Of a DNA stretch of 64,000 nt, positions 1-11,380 are shown piece after piece. Position numbers and translations under genes: made by a program. Within the stretch, counting starts at the first letter, position 1. The number at the start of each line of letters is the position of its first letter. Under the pieces are notes generated by a model. It ran no database searches, was not told the origin of the DNA, and was given only the letters and a program-made list of their open reading frames with translations. Source of the stretch: Bolinopsis microptera (Eukaryota > Ctenophora > Tentaculata > Lobata > Bolinopsidae). The stretch is from the NCBI RefSeq assembly GCF_026151205.1, contig NC_087077.1, forward strand, positions 6,348,483 through 6,412,482, in the 5' to 3' direction.

Positions 1-2490
1 TGACAAAAATTGATTCTGGTGAAGAACAACTGAAAGATGTTAATCCTTATTCACCAAATCCTGATCATCATTGGAGTCGAATATCTGGAAAATCTGATAA
101 AAAAGTGATTGAACTTCAGTATTGCAACTATTTTGAAAGCTTTCACAGTGGATTGAACTTCTTTGCTGAAAGTGATCTGGGTGAAATCTTTGAAGACAGA
201 ATTCGCTATCAAATAGAAAAAAGTGACATATTCAGTGTGAGTCAAAATTGTATTGAAAGTAAATTTTTGTTCATTGGCAGTAATTTGTGGCCTGTTTAAA
301 ATTGAATCTCCAAAAATCTCAATAATCCTTATTTTACTGGTGAAACCTCTACCATCCAGGGATTTGTCAGCATCTATGATGCAAACACAGGGTATTCTGG
401 TCTTCTTGCAGGGTTACTACCTCTTCTTGATGATGCATTTGGCAGAAAACCTAAAATGAACTTTGGAGTTGGAGCAGAAAAGCCAAGCATTTTTGAACTT
501 GAAGCTGTGACGAAGGGATCTGTTTGCTCATTTCTGAATTGGTGCAGCTTTAAAGGTAGTAATGTTGTCCTTATTTAAAGAAATGTTATGATATGCCTTA
601 TATAGCTACTAGCTGACTAGTTTGACTGGCGTGCAAATTTGATAATTAACTTCAATTGCAGATGTTTTTAGAGGATTACTTTGTCAAGACACTGACTATC
701 ACACTAGTGCTGTTTTGTCTTTATTCTTTCAACAAGTGCTACGAATTCCTCAAAAGGGCACCGAATTCAAGGATTTAACTACTTTCTTATCACCTCTCTC
801 AAGGAATATCTTCACATCAAATTTAGGTTAGTTAGTTACTCAAATAGTTACTCAAATTTCCAATCAAATAAATGCAGCTTAGGATAAATAGGACCACTTT
901 TAAAGTTCAATTTTTTAATTTTTTAAATCATCCTTTCCTTTTAACATCCTATAATTTATTTAAGTCCTTTATTTAAAGCTACTAATCTTAACGTCATTAA
1001 AGGTGTCCCATTTGATGATCCAGATGATAGAGGTTTATCAACGTTGTTCAGTTCACAATTCTTAGCTAAGAACATTACACCTCTCTCATTGTTCTGTAAG
1101 CAGGTATGTTGGGAGATGTGTTGAGAAATTAGTTTATTATTTAAAGAACGTTTATTCTTTTTTTTACAAAACTGACAAAGTTCACTTAAAAAATTCTGAT
1201 AACACTCTCCCAGATGTCCCTGCCACTCCACTATACCTATATGTCTAGCTGTGGAGTGTCCGGTATTCCAAATACCCACACATTCTTCTCTACCCTCTCC
1301 CAGCTGACCTCCACTGAGCAAGTGTTCGGAAGCACTACTCGCTACTGTTACACACCACAATCTCTACCGCTACACGCTTACTATCCACAGTTCTTTAACG
1401 ATAAAATCCTTTCCAATGGTAGGTAACCTTAGTCACTAGGTTGGGGGAGGGTAGGTAACCTTAGTAACTAGGTTGGAGGAGGGAGGGTAGGTAACCTTAG
1501 TAACTAGGTTGGGGGAGGGTAGGTAACCTTAGTAACTATGTTGGGGGAGGGTAGGTAACCTTAGTAGCTAGGTTGGGGGTGAGGGTAGGTAACCTTAGTA
1601 ACTAGGTTGGGGGAGGGAGGGTAGGTAACTAGGTTGGGGGAGGGAGGGTAGGTAACCTAAGTAACTAGGTTGGGGGAGGGTAGGTAACCTTAGTAACTAG
1701 GTTGGGGGAGGGTAGGTAACCTTAGTAGCTAGGTTGGGGGTGAGGGTAGGTAACCTTAGTAACTAGGTTGGGGGAGGGAGGGTAGGTAACTAGGTTGGGG
1801 GAGGGAGGGTAGGTAACCTAAGTAACTAGGTTGGGGGAGGGTAGGTAACCTTAGTAACTAGGTTGGGGGAGGGTAGGTAACCTTAGTAACTATGTTGGGG
1901 AGGCCGGAGGGTAGGTAACCTAAGTAACTAGGTTGGGGGGGGGGGGGGTGGGTAGGTTTATTGTTTCATCTGGTAGTATTTTAAGATGATTTTCATCTAA
2001 CTCTTAAATTGTATTATTCGTGTTGTTGCTCATGATTTAATCGTCTCTGAATTGCACTAGGACGCTTGCGAGCACCACACCAGAAAGTCAGATCTCAGCC
2101 AGTCAAGGAAATTCCTGTAGTATCTCTACTTCAAAACAATCAGGAGCCTCTACAGCTTATCGCTCAGGTAAACTGTATTTACAGAGTGCTATAATCATTG
2201 CAAAGCCCATCTTCGATTGTAAGATAAAAGATTTCGGATTTATTTATAATTCCTAAATATAAATATATATTATAAATATTTCTTCAGAGTTTAAAAAGCG
2301 ACCATAAGTAAGTAACACTACTTATGATAGTGATTAGTGCCATTATAATTAGTAACTTGTTCAGGTTTTATCAACTTCTGTTAAAGTGAGTGAAAGTCCG
2401 GAGCTCCTTACAGCTGGAATACTGCAAGATGATGTGTCCAATATCAGGCAGACTCTCAATGAACTCGCTGATAATTACTCTTTAAACTGA
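1..2490 (+). CDS. MSTO1: Misato homologue (MSTO1), 3' part, 7 exons
   Basis: Tubulin/FtsZ-related protein of the misato family, known in animals for roles in mitochondrial distribution and fusion. The window opens inside the gene. I assemble exons 3-236, 360-555, 662-826, 979-1103, 1214-1418, 2061-2167 and 2365-2490; all junctions are GT-AG and phases match throughout, giving about 385 residues ending at TGA 2488-2490. Family matches seen by eye include the segment EDRIRYQIEKSDIF followed by SIYDANTGYSGLLAG (human: glycine-rich segment after LEDRLHFYVEECD), the block DYHTSAVLSL, and the C-terminal block ending in a DDV-x(6)-LNEL pattern. Human MSTO1 has about 570 residues, so roughly 180 N-terminal residues lie upstream of the window. 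Intron 5 is filled by a minisatellite that starts at its 5' splice site. Family assignment is firm; the exact first visible codon is arbitrary because the exon is cut. Confidence 0.9.
1419..1957. repeat. Minisatellite in MSTO1 intron 5, seeded at the 5' splice site
   Basis: Around 15 imperfect copies of a 31-45 bp unit containing GGTAGGTAACCTTAGTAACT and a GGTTGGGGGAGG block. The authentic donor of exon 5 (exon end AATG, intron GTAGGTAACC) is the first GTAGGTAACC of the array, so every unit carries a donor-like site. The array ends in a poly-G run at about 1936-1950. Confidence 0.9.
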
Positions 2491-3713
2491 CTCTCATGTT
2501 AACTTTTAGGTTTTCTCGTAAAGGAAGTTATTTTCACGCAATTAATCTTGTTGGTGAAAAGAACTTGCATTATATTGCCAGTCAACAGCACATCAATTTT
2601 ACTGTCATCTTGTTTCCAAATTAAATTGAGCTTTAAAGATACAGACCTGACTGTGCTGGTTGTAACAGGGGGGGGGGGATCAGGTACCAAGTGATCCCCC
2701 GACAGGTGCTGATTAGTGGTTGTAACAGGGGGGGGGGGATCAGGTACCAAGTGATCCCCCGGCCCGACAGGTGCTGGTTGTAACAGGGGGGGGGGATCAG
2801 GTACCAAGTGATCCCCCGACAGGTGCTGATTAGTGGTTGTAACAGGGGGGGGGGGGGGATCAGGTACCAAGTGATCCCCCGACAGGTGCTGGTTGTAACA
2901 GGGGGGGGGGGGGGATCAGGTACCCAAGTGATCCCCCGACAGGTGTGGTTGTAACGGGGGGGGGGGGATTTAGGTACCAAGTGATCCCGACAGGTGCTGG
3001 TTGTAAAAAGGGGGGGGGATCAGGTACCAAGTGATCCCCCGACAGGGTGCTGGTTGACGGGGTTTTTTAACAGGGGGGGGGGGGGATCAGGTACCAAGTG
3101 ATCCCACCGACAGGTGTGGTTGACGGTTTTTAACGGGGGGGGGGGGGGGGGGGGATCAGGTACCAAGTGACCCCCCAAAAGGGATTTGTGATGAAAGGGT
3201 TTGTATTTATTGAAGTTTTTGTTTGGGTTTTTTATTTTTTCGTTATTTATTTCTTTTTTATTGGAGACTTATTGAAACACTCAAAAATTTTGTTATTTCC
3301 ATGTAACTTCAGCTGCAATGATTACAGGGAATCCGAAATTTCCCCATTTAAAATTTATGAAAAAAAATTTACAGTATATCACCGAGCTTGGGCCGCAAAT
3401 ATGGTTTAATTTTAAAGGAACTATAATCAATTGGGAGGCTATTAAACACTGACATTATGTTACTTAATTGAAGGCAAACTATTATACTACTAATAGGTAG
3501 GTACCTAGTATACGAATATTGTAGCTTTTAACAGAGCTTGTTTCATGTTCTGTAACCACGCAAGTTGTCATAAAGTGATAATTCCCTGTGCTCATGAAAC
3601 CTTTCCACATTTTGCCTCTTAAAAAGGCATGACGTGATAATACTATTATTATATCTCTAAAATAACAGAAGCCTGCTTCCTTTTATTTTAGTTAATGACC
3701 TATAACGAAGAAA
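2491..3713. other. Intergenic interval downstream of MSTO1
   Basis: After the MSTO1 stop there is short unique sequence, then the poly-G minisatellite at 2655-3165, then about 550 bases of AT-rich sequence in which I see no coding exon or RNA gene. ORFs in the minisatellite are low-complexity proline repeats and are not genes. Confidence 0.6.
2655..3165. repeat. Poly-G minisatellite, about 55-60 bp units
   Basis: About nine copies of a unit built of a G run of 8-20 bases, then GATCAGGTACCAAGTGATCC, then CCCGACAGGTGCTGGTTGTAA. The GGATCAGGTACCAAGTGATCC core is close to palindromic. G-run length differs from copy to copy. Confidence 0.9.
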
Positions 3714-6700
3714 ATGAAGTCACTCCCAAGTACAACTGGAGATATTCCTTCAGAAGTAGAGACTAGAACATCTAGTACATTATCTGTTATTTTAATACTG
3801 GGATGTCCTCCTATATCACTAAGTGGTTAAGTTTATCCCTTGTTGAATAGCACTACGTTTATTTGTTAAACCTTCATCATCCTTTCATCAATACAAGATC
3901 TCATAAAAGTGATATTATATCATATTATCATTGATAGATTCCTAAAATATTTCAGTCTGAAGGAATTTTAAAATATTGTTTCAATTTAAATTTAAAATTC
4001 AAAACGACGATATAAAACCATCATAACAATTCAGGTGAACAGGATGCGACGTTTGTTGCAAGGGTTAGAAAAGGAGCACAAGTTTATTATGATACCCCTG
4101 GGACGTAGAGTTATTGTACCTACAGGATATCAAGGAATAGGTACACATTATTGTTTATGGGGGGGGGGGGGGGGGGGGGGCCAACCATATTAAAGTATAT
4201 TAAAGTATATCCCCGGGTCAAAATCGGAAAAATCCTACATTTTAATATACTTTATATACCTACAATTAGAAGATTTATATTCTTCGTTAAGATTTACATG
4301 ATGAACTATATTTTTTACTCAGATTCGCAAGATAAGCCTGTTTAGGACTAGTACAATGAATTTCCCATCCAGATTGGTCAAAAAATTGGCTGAGCTATGA
4401 GCTTTTAAAAATATGCCCATATTTGGGCATACGCTTTTGTCCAAATTCGCTTTTGCCCAAATTCGATAAAATTTCAATATTTTTTTAATGAGACTAACTC
4501 TATGTGAAAGATATAACTCAGTGTTTGTTGGATATAGTGGATACTAAGTTAAAAAGACCTCCATGAACAAAATTGGGAAAATTGCACATAATATCTCGGT
4601 TCAGAACACTAGCCAAAAATAACTTCATTAAAATTGAAATAACTCCATCAGTTTTCAATATTTTTTCAAGAACTTTTTGGAATCGATTAAGGATTGCATT
4701 TCAAGCTTATTTTGGGCAACAATTTTTGATGTAGGCCTCCAAGGAGATAGGGATATATTAAAGTATATTAAAGTATATTAAAGTATATTAAAGTATATTA
4801 AAGTATATCCCCGGGTCAAAATCGGGAAAAATCCTACATTTTAATATACTTTAATATGGTTGGCCCCCCCCCCCCCCCCCGTTTATCTTCTTAATGATGA
4901 ATTATTGTAAGATTCAATTATTAATATTATATACAGTTATCACATTTTAATTTTTCTGACCAGGTACAAGGAATCTGAAGCTGCAGCGATGAAGACTCTA
5001 CTTTTAGAGCAGAATATAATTCTCCGATGACATAATGTTGGAAGAAGAAGCTAACTCTACTGTTCAGAACGCTATCAAATGTAATAAAATAATACCTTCT
5101 GTTATAATTATAACTGCCAAAAGGTCGGGGTCATGAATCTTTATTATGGTTCATTATTCAGTAGTACTACACTACTACACTACTACACCATTATTCAGTA
5201 GTACTACACTACTACACTACTACAGTACTAAACCATTATTTAGTAGTACTACACTACTATACTACTACACCATTATTCAGTAGTACTACACTACACTACT
5301 ACACCATGAATCCAGTAGTGCTACACTACTGCACTATGTTACCTAGCTGGTATCTATGTTACCTAGCTGGTATTTATGTTACCTAGCTGGTATATATGTT
5401 ACCTAGCTGGTATTTAAGTTACCTAGCTGGTATTTATAATTATGTTACCTTAGATCTGGTATCTATGTTACCTTAGATCTGGTATCTATGTTACCTAGCT
5501 GGTATCTATGTTACCTAGCTGGTATATATGTTACCTAGCTGGTATCTATGTTACCTAGCTGGTATCTATGTTACCTAGCTGGTATCTATGTTTTCTAGCT
5601 GGTATTTATGTTACCTAGCTGGTATTTAAGTTACCTAGCTGGTATCTATGTTACACAGCTGGTATTTAGGTTACCTAGCTGTTATCTATATTACCCAGCT
5701 GGTATCTATGTATTATAGAGTCCACTCTCAGGTCGCCAGATGGTACAAGGGCTTATGCAATCCAACACTCTAGTAAATATAATTGTGGTGACCAGCTCAT
5801 TTCATATGCAACGATCAAGGTACTGTTCCTCCCTGCTACTAGTAACTAGAGTATACTGTTACCTAGGTTACCCTGCTACTAGAGTATACTGTTACCTAGG
5901 TTACCCTGCTACTAGAGTATACTGTTACCTAGGTTACCCTGCTACTAGAGTATACTGTTACCTAGGTTACCCTGCTACTAGTATAAGTAACTAGAGTATA
6001 CTGTTACCTAGGTTACCCTGCTACTAGAGTATACTGTTACCTAGGTTACCCTGCTACTAGAGTATACTGTTACCTAGGTTACCCTGCTACTAGTATAAGT
6101 AACTAGAGTATACTGTTACCTAGGTTACCCTGCTACTAGAGTATACTGTTACCTAGGTTACCCTGCTACTAGAGTATACTGTTACCTAGGTTACCCTGCT
6201 ACTAGTATAAGTAACTAGAGTATACTGTTACCTAGGTTACCCTGCTACTAGTAACTAGAGTATACTGTTACCTAGGTTACCCTGCTACTAGAGTATACTG
6301 TTACCTAGGTTACCCTGCTACTAGTATAAGTAACTAGAGTATACTGTTACCTAGGTTACCCTGCTACTAGAGTATACTGTTACCTAGGTTTACCCTGCTA
6401 CTAGAGTATACTGTTACCTAGGTTACCCTGCTACTAGTATAAGTAACTAGAGTATACTGTTACCTAGGTTACCCTGCTACTAGAGTATACTGTTACCTAG
6501 GTTACCTAGTAGTAGGTACTGTTACTTGCTAGTTACTGTTAGTTGCTAGTGAGCTGTTGTCTAGCGTTTGACTCTTAGCAATCTTTCTCTCGACTACCTG
6601 TTAAAAATAACATATTTGTAAACTGTCCTTTGGATCAGATTGCACATTGTTTCGTGTGTTCATATGTTTGTGTGTTTACATGTTTGTGTGTTTATATGTT

Positions 6701-7038
6701 TTTGTGTTTATGTGTTTGTGTGTTTTAAATATGTTTATGTCTTTATGTGTTTGACTCTAACCATTGCCTCAATTAGTGTGCTTGAATATCCCTAACTTCA
6801 GTTGTGTTGCCACTACTACTACTGACAATTACATGATCAGTTGTTTTGCAGGTACATTTTCAGCCGTTTATTCCATTCCGAAAGTTTTCAGTTACACTTC
6901 GAGGAATCAGATAACAATGTAAAAGATAGCGTTCTTCATGATCTCTTAAAAGTAGAGGAGACAATGATAGATCGTCTCAAATCTGGGAAACATAGAATAT
7001 TTGAAGAAGCCCTGGTGAATGGGTGGGACAGTACGTAA
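3714..7038 (+). CDS. DUF218 (YdcF/SanA/ElyC-like) domain protein, frame-disrupted
   Basis: Exons 3714-3825, 4035-4140, 4964-5080, 5732-5819 and 6852-7038 with GT-AG junctions. Read together they give the DUF218 order: N-terminal strand VILILGCPP, then GAQVYYDTPGT, then VIVPTGYQG, then KESEAAAMKTLLLEQNIIL, then LEEEANSTVQNAIK, then the signature NIIVVTSSFHMQRSRYIFSR. In bacteria this family acts on envelope polysaccharides; in animals the function is unknown. The reading frame breaks inside exon 2 (around 4102-4112 and again near the exon end) and inside exon 3 at 5022-5025, where removal of one C of a CC pair restores the frame. All splice sites are intact and the last two exons are clean. 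It is therefore either a recent pseudogene or a real gene with base-call errors in homopolymers. Family call firm, integrity unresolved. Intron 2 holds a MITE 12 bases after the donor; introns 3 and 4 hold minisatellites. Confidence 0.7.
4159..4880. mobile_element. MITE-like element with poly-G/poly-C terminal inverted repeats
   Basis: The left end is a run of 22 G (4159-4180) followed by CCAACCATATTAAAGTATAT; the right end is its exact inverse followed by 17 C (4864-4880). The direct repeat GTTTAT flanks both sides (4153-4158 and 4881-4886), as expected for a target-site duplication. No coding capacity. A sub-block beginning CCCCGGGTCAAAATCGG occurs near both ends in the same orientation. 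Superfamily unknown; a 6-bp duplication fits only a few DNA transposon groups. Confidence 0.75.
5155..5335. repeat. ACT/AGT-rich tandem repeat
   Basis: Copies of a roughly 36-bp unit containing CATTATTCAGTAGTACTACA followed by ACTACTACAC, in intron 3 of the DUF218 gene. Confidence 0.85.
5336..5717. repeat. 20-bp minisatellite
   Basis: About 19 copies of the 20-mer TATGTTACCTAGCTGGTATC with point variation, directly before exon 4 of the DUF218 gene. Confidence 0.9.
5845..6510. repeat. Minisatellite with TTACCTAGGTTACC core
   Basis: About 20 copies of a 34-bp unit (GTATACTGTTACCTAGGTTA then CCCTGCTACTAGA), periodically extended by ATAAGTAACTAGA into a higher-order unit. It fills the first 690 bases of intron 4 of the DUF218 gene. 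The first bases after the donor, GTACTGTTCCTCCCTGCTAC, already resemble the unit. Confidence 0.9.
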
Positions 7039-8882
7039 CGGGAAAAGACTATGGACCAGGGTCTTTGTCTTAATTAATCGTTACTTATAGCTTGTTTAGA
7101 ATTCATGCTTCATTACTTGAGGCATACTTTCTTCCAATAAGACAGAATTGAGATGGTTTTATGTTTGACTGTGTGTTTATCCTCTTCGTTCTCTCTGTAA
7201 TGGGGGGCATGTCACCCCCCTCCTGTAATGCACACTTATTTTGTGCGTTTTTCACGAATGTTCTTCGAAACTCTAGAGTAATCTTTTGTTAGGTTTTGTA
7301 AATTAGATTTTATACTGGTTATTATAAGATTTTACGTTCTAGAACGCTTATTTCATTCTCGAATTTCTGGATGATTCAAGAATATTCTCATTTCTCTTAG
7401 TCGATTTTGCCATTGGTGTTGTAATGTAAAATGTTACACAATAAACCACTGAAACTTTAGCTGGTCCCATGAATTTGTGATTTCATTATTTTGAGTGTTT
7501 TTAATTTCACGAATGTTCTTCGAAACTTTAGAGTAATCTTTTGTTCAAGGGTTTTGTAAGTTAGATTTTACACTGAATATTATAAGATTTTATGTTCTAG
7601 AATGATTTATTATTACAGCGATATTATGTAGTTTGTATAGTAGTAGTGGTGGTGGTGGTGGTGGTGGTGGTGGTGGTGGTGGTGGTGGTGGTGGTAGCAG
7701 TAGCAGTAGCAGTAGCAGTAGCAGTAGTACTATTAGTAGTTATAGTTGTAGCTGTAGTAGTAGTAGTGGTGGTAGCAGTAGTTGTAGCATGTCTATTAGT
7801 AGTAGTAGTAGTAGTGTTGTATTAGTAGTATTCGTATTAGCATGTATATTGAACACTTTAATAAGGAGATCTAACGAATATACAGCTCATCTAATCCACC
7901 ATCATTAGCTTTATCTAGTGCATGTCAAGTAATTAGATAAGACAAGATAATATTTACAATAATGCCTCTCTGGGCATCTTATACAATAATTTGTATCGTG
8001 TACGACACTCCCGCGATATTTGATACCTGCGAATCTTTTCTGATTCTTCTTATCCATATTATGTCTCTATATAGCAACGTCTCTAGCAACGTTTTTTGCT
8101 AATAATTTCGATATTCAGAAGTAAAGTTATGACCCGTTGAAAAATATTGATTTCATCGTAAAATACACATAAAATTTCGAACACGCCAATAATTCTGACA
8201 CCCTGCTGTATCTAAAGAATATAATGTAACTGTGAAAGTTTGAAATTTGTATCTACTTCCTACGCCTTGCTACAGCCAACATTAAAAAGTGACGCGTTAC
8301 AAAGAACGTTCCTATGGGCCTCTCAACACTGTGTAAACACACAGCAGCTGTAATCATCCGAGTAGTTCCATTTTAATACGGTTTGCTTCGTCTTTCGAAT
8401 TGACTTTTGTTCGATACTTACTATTTATCGAAAGAAACAATTGAAATTGCACGTATTTTTCTATAAATGAGCATGTGAGCGTACATTGCATTGGTTAATA
8501 ACGGAAATAAAACATAATCTAGACATTTGCCTTGAAATTCATAGCCGACGATTAATACATCAGTCCATCATGGCATCATGGTACCTTTGTCAGGAAGCGT
8601 GTCTGCTGTTTATGCTCGTTCATATATTATGCTCATTTTTATATTGTGACTTGTTTTTAGTTTCTAGGCAACCTTCAAATTTTCTGTAATCGTTCGCTCT
8701 GCTAACTTAGTCATCTCCTTATCAATGTACCAATATTAAATGTACTAAGTTATCATACCTATTACTCTACTACTAATTTATCATACCTATTACTGTACTA
8801 CGCTACCACTCTAACTTAAATACTTTATTACATTATCACTGTATTGATTTAACACAGGTGAGAGAATCAGAGCGTTATCAAA
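7039..8882. other. Intergenic interval between the DUF218 gene and the protoglobin gene
   Basis: Holds a possible polyadenylation hexamer (AATAAA at about 7440), a direct repeat of about 100 bp (near 7250-7350 and 7500-7600, both containing CACGAATGTTCTTCGAAACT), a trinucleotide microsatellite at 7633-7830, and otherwise AT-rich sequence without supportable exons. Confidence 0.6.
7633..7830. repeat. GGT/AGT/AGC trinucleotide microsatellite
   Basis: About 17 GGT units, then AGC/AGT units and irregular related triplets. The overlapping Gly/Ser ORF is a by-product of the triplets and lacks any domain. Confidence 0.95.
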
Positions 8883-11380
8883 ATGACAATACCGGTTCAA
8901 CATATTGATGAAGATAAACTGTACACAGACCTTGGATATCGCTACCAATATCTTTGTGACTTTATTGGAATAACTGAAGAGGATATCACACTCATACATG
9001 GTAAGAATCGAGGAATCTTACAACTTCCACATTCACAACTTATCTCTCCCCCTATCCTCCCTTCCCGTCTCCCCCTCCCTCCTCCCCCTCCCTCCTCTCA
9101 TTCCGTCTCCCCCTCCCCCTCCCCCTCCCCCTCCCCCTTCCCCTCCCCCTCCCCCTCCCTCCTCCCCCTCCCTCCTCTTCATCCCGTCTCCCCCTCCCCC
9201 TCCCCCTCCCCCTCCCCCTCCCCCTCCCCCTCCCCCTCCCCCTCCCCCTCCCCCTCCCCCTCCCCCTCCCCCTCCCCCTCCCCCTCCCCCTCCCCCTCCC
9301 CCTCCCCCTCCCCCTCCCCCTCCCCCTCCCCCTCCCCCTCCCCCTCCCCCTCCCCCTCCCCCTCCCCCTCCCCCTCCCCCTCCCCCTTCCATCCTCTTTC
9401 TCCCCTCCCTCTTACCCCTATCCTCCCCTCCCGTCTCCCCTCCCCCTCCCCCTCCCCACTTTCTATCTACTCCACAATTGACTCAGGCTCAGCAGCTGTG
9501 CTAGGTCCTAAGGTGGAAGGATTGGTGGATGCTGTTTACGACAAACTATTCGCTTTTAGCTCTACAAAGAAGGTATATAGTATATATATTATTATATATA
9601 ATAGTAGCTGTGGTGTGGTGTGGTGTGGTGTGGTGTGGTGTGGTGTGGTGTGGTGTGGTGTGGTGTGGTGTGGTGTGGTGTGGTGTGGTGTGGTGTGGTG
9701 TGGTGTGGTGTGGTGTGGTGTGGTGTGGTGTGGTGTGGTGTGGTGTGGTGTGGTGTGGTGTGGTGTGGTAGTCTGTGTACAGTACAGTACAGTACAGTAC
9801 AGTACAGTACAGTACAGTACAGTACAGTACAGTACAGTACAGTACAGTACAGTACAGTACAGTACAGTACAGTACAGTACAGTACAGTACAGTACAGTAC
9901 AGTACAGATTCTGGTACTTATTTAATGACGTGATAAATTCCCAGATTTTCTTTAAAGAGAGATCAAAGTACGATGCACCGTCCACAGAAGAATCGTTGGA
10001 TAACTACGATTTGAACAAGCCTCAGATAGGAATGAGGAAATCATCCCTTAAAAGATTCATTGTAAGGTCAGTCCTGTTTTGGTAAATATTTGCTGACCGA
10101 ATCACTATATTTCTTGTAACTCTGTCTTTTCAAACTGTCGAGCTCAACCAAACGTAAACTCAGGGACAAAATTGGTTGCTGAGGTGAATGTAGTGAACAA
10201 GCCTCACTAATATGTTACCAGGTTGCTGAGGTTAATGTAGTGAAGAAGTCTCACTAATATGTTACCAGGTTGCTGAGGTTAATGTAGTGAAGAAGCCCCA
10301 CTAATATGTTACCAGGTTGCTGAGGTTAATGTAGTGAAGAAGCCCCACTAATATGTTACCAGGTTGCTTAGGTTAATGTAGTGAAGAAGCCTCACTAATA
10401 TGTTACCAGGTTGCTGAGGTTAATGTAGTGAAAAATCTCACTAATATGTTACCAGGTTGCTGAGGTTAATGTAATGAAGAAACCCCACTAATATGTTACC
10501 AGGTTGCTGAGGTTAATGTAGGAAGCCTCACTAATATGTTACCAGGTTGCTGAGGTTAATGTAATGAAGAAGCCCCACTAACATGTTACCAGGTTGCTGA
10601 GGTTAATGTAATGAAGAAACCCCACTAATATGTTACCAGGTTGCTGAGGTTAATGTAGTGAAAAAGCCCCACTAATATGTTACCAGGTTGCTGAGGTTAA
10701 TGTAATGAAGAAGCCCCACTAATATGTTACCAGGTTGCTGAGGTTAATGTAATGAAGAAACCCCACTAATATGTTACCAGGTTGCTGAGGTTAATGTAAT
10801 GAAGAAGCCCCACTAACATGTTACCAGGTTGCTGAGGTTAATGTAGTGAAGAAGCCCCACTAATATATTACCACTTTACCAGGTTGGTTACGAAGCCTTA
10901 TGATGGAGACATGCTAGCTGAGCTGGACCGTATGGGTAGGATACACACCCCCAAGGGAGGGAGTACCTCCATTAACGTGGAGCTTATTCACATGCAGGCT
11001 CTACTAGCTTATCTACAGGACGCACTCATTTCCACACTCTTCACCTACAAGAACTCTTGTGAAGAAGGCAAGAAACTTAATATGAACAAACTTTGGAGTG
11101 AACAAAGCAGACACTACAATAAACTGACTCCAATTTACTTGAGACCCTTTCTAATTCTTATTATTACCGACTGTGTGTTTCAGGTTCTGAAGAGTTTGAT
11201 GCGGAGGGGACAGTGCGCGCGTTCTGTAAGGTGCTAGCTGTTCAGAACCAGTTCATCTGCCGCTGGTACGAGGACCCTGCCAGTAGAGTTAACAGTCCTA
11301 CTAGGTCTACCTTTATACCACTGCTAGCTATTACTGGTGCTCTGACTGCTGCTATTACTTACCTTGCTGTATCCAAATAG
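8883..11380 (+). CDS. Protoglobin-domain protein with C-terminal membrane anchor
   Basis: Five exons, 8883-9000, 9487-9572, 9945-10066, 10883-11067 and 11184-11380, phases consistent, about 235 residues. The order of motifs follows the protoglobin family, particularly the form I know from fungi: DLGYRYQYLCDFIGITEEDI (near residue 17), LVDAVYDKLFAF, KPQIGMRKSSLKRFIVR, LVTKPYD, then LDRMGRIHTP with His130 in the position of the proximal haem ligand, then the helix NVELIHMQALLAYLQDALI and VRAFCKVLAVQNQFICRWYE. The last 25 residues contain FIPLLAITGALTAAITYLAV followed by VSK, a hydrophobic segment typical of a tail anchor, which would place the globin domain in the cytosol on a membrane. Protoglobins bind O2, CO and NO in archaea; a haem role here is inferred. 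Intron 4 begins with GC instead of GT (GCAAGA at 11068). Start chosen at the only ATG before the domain. Introns hold four separate tandem arrays. Confidence 0.85.
9031..9460. repeat. CCCCCT hexanucleotide array
   Basis: About 60 copies of CCCCCT with scattered CCCTCCT variants, filling intron 1 of the protoglobin gene. It creates long Pro or Ser-Pro ORFs on either strand that are not genes. Confidence 0.95.
9610..9906. repeat. Two adjacent pentanucleotide arrays, GGTGT and CAGTA
   Basis: About 31 copies of GGTGT (9612-9768) switch, after ten bases of TAGTCTGTGT, to about 25 copies of ACAGT (9779-9906). Both lie in intron 2 of the protoglobin gene. Confidence 0.95.
10160..10882. repeat. Minisatellite carrying the 3' splice site of protoglobin exon 4
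   Basis: About 15 copies of a unit near 47-49 bp (GTTGCTGAGGTTAATGTAGT, GAAGAAGCCCCACTAATATG, TTACCAG). Each unit ends in TTACCAG followed by GTTG, the same bases that form the authentic acceptor and first exon bases at 10879-10886 (TTTACCAG then GTTGGTTACG). Confidence 0.9.

Noticed and set aside
956-1360. A 134-residue minus-strand ORF
   Set aside because: Lies antisense across two MSTO1 exons whose plus-strand reading is supported by homology and phase.
7633-7908. A 91-residue Gly/Ser ORF
   Set aside because: Product of a trinucleotide microsatellite with no splice context or domain.
8883-10085. A 400-residue ORF reading through the protoglobin start, the CCCCCT array and the GGTGT/ACAGT arrays
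   Set aside because: Only its ends are coding. The middle is low-complexity repeat with canonical splice sites at 9001/9486 and 9573/9944 that restore the protoglobin domain.
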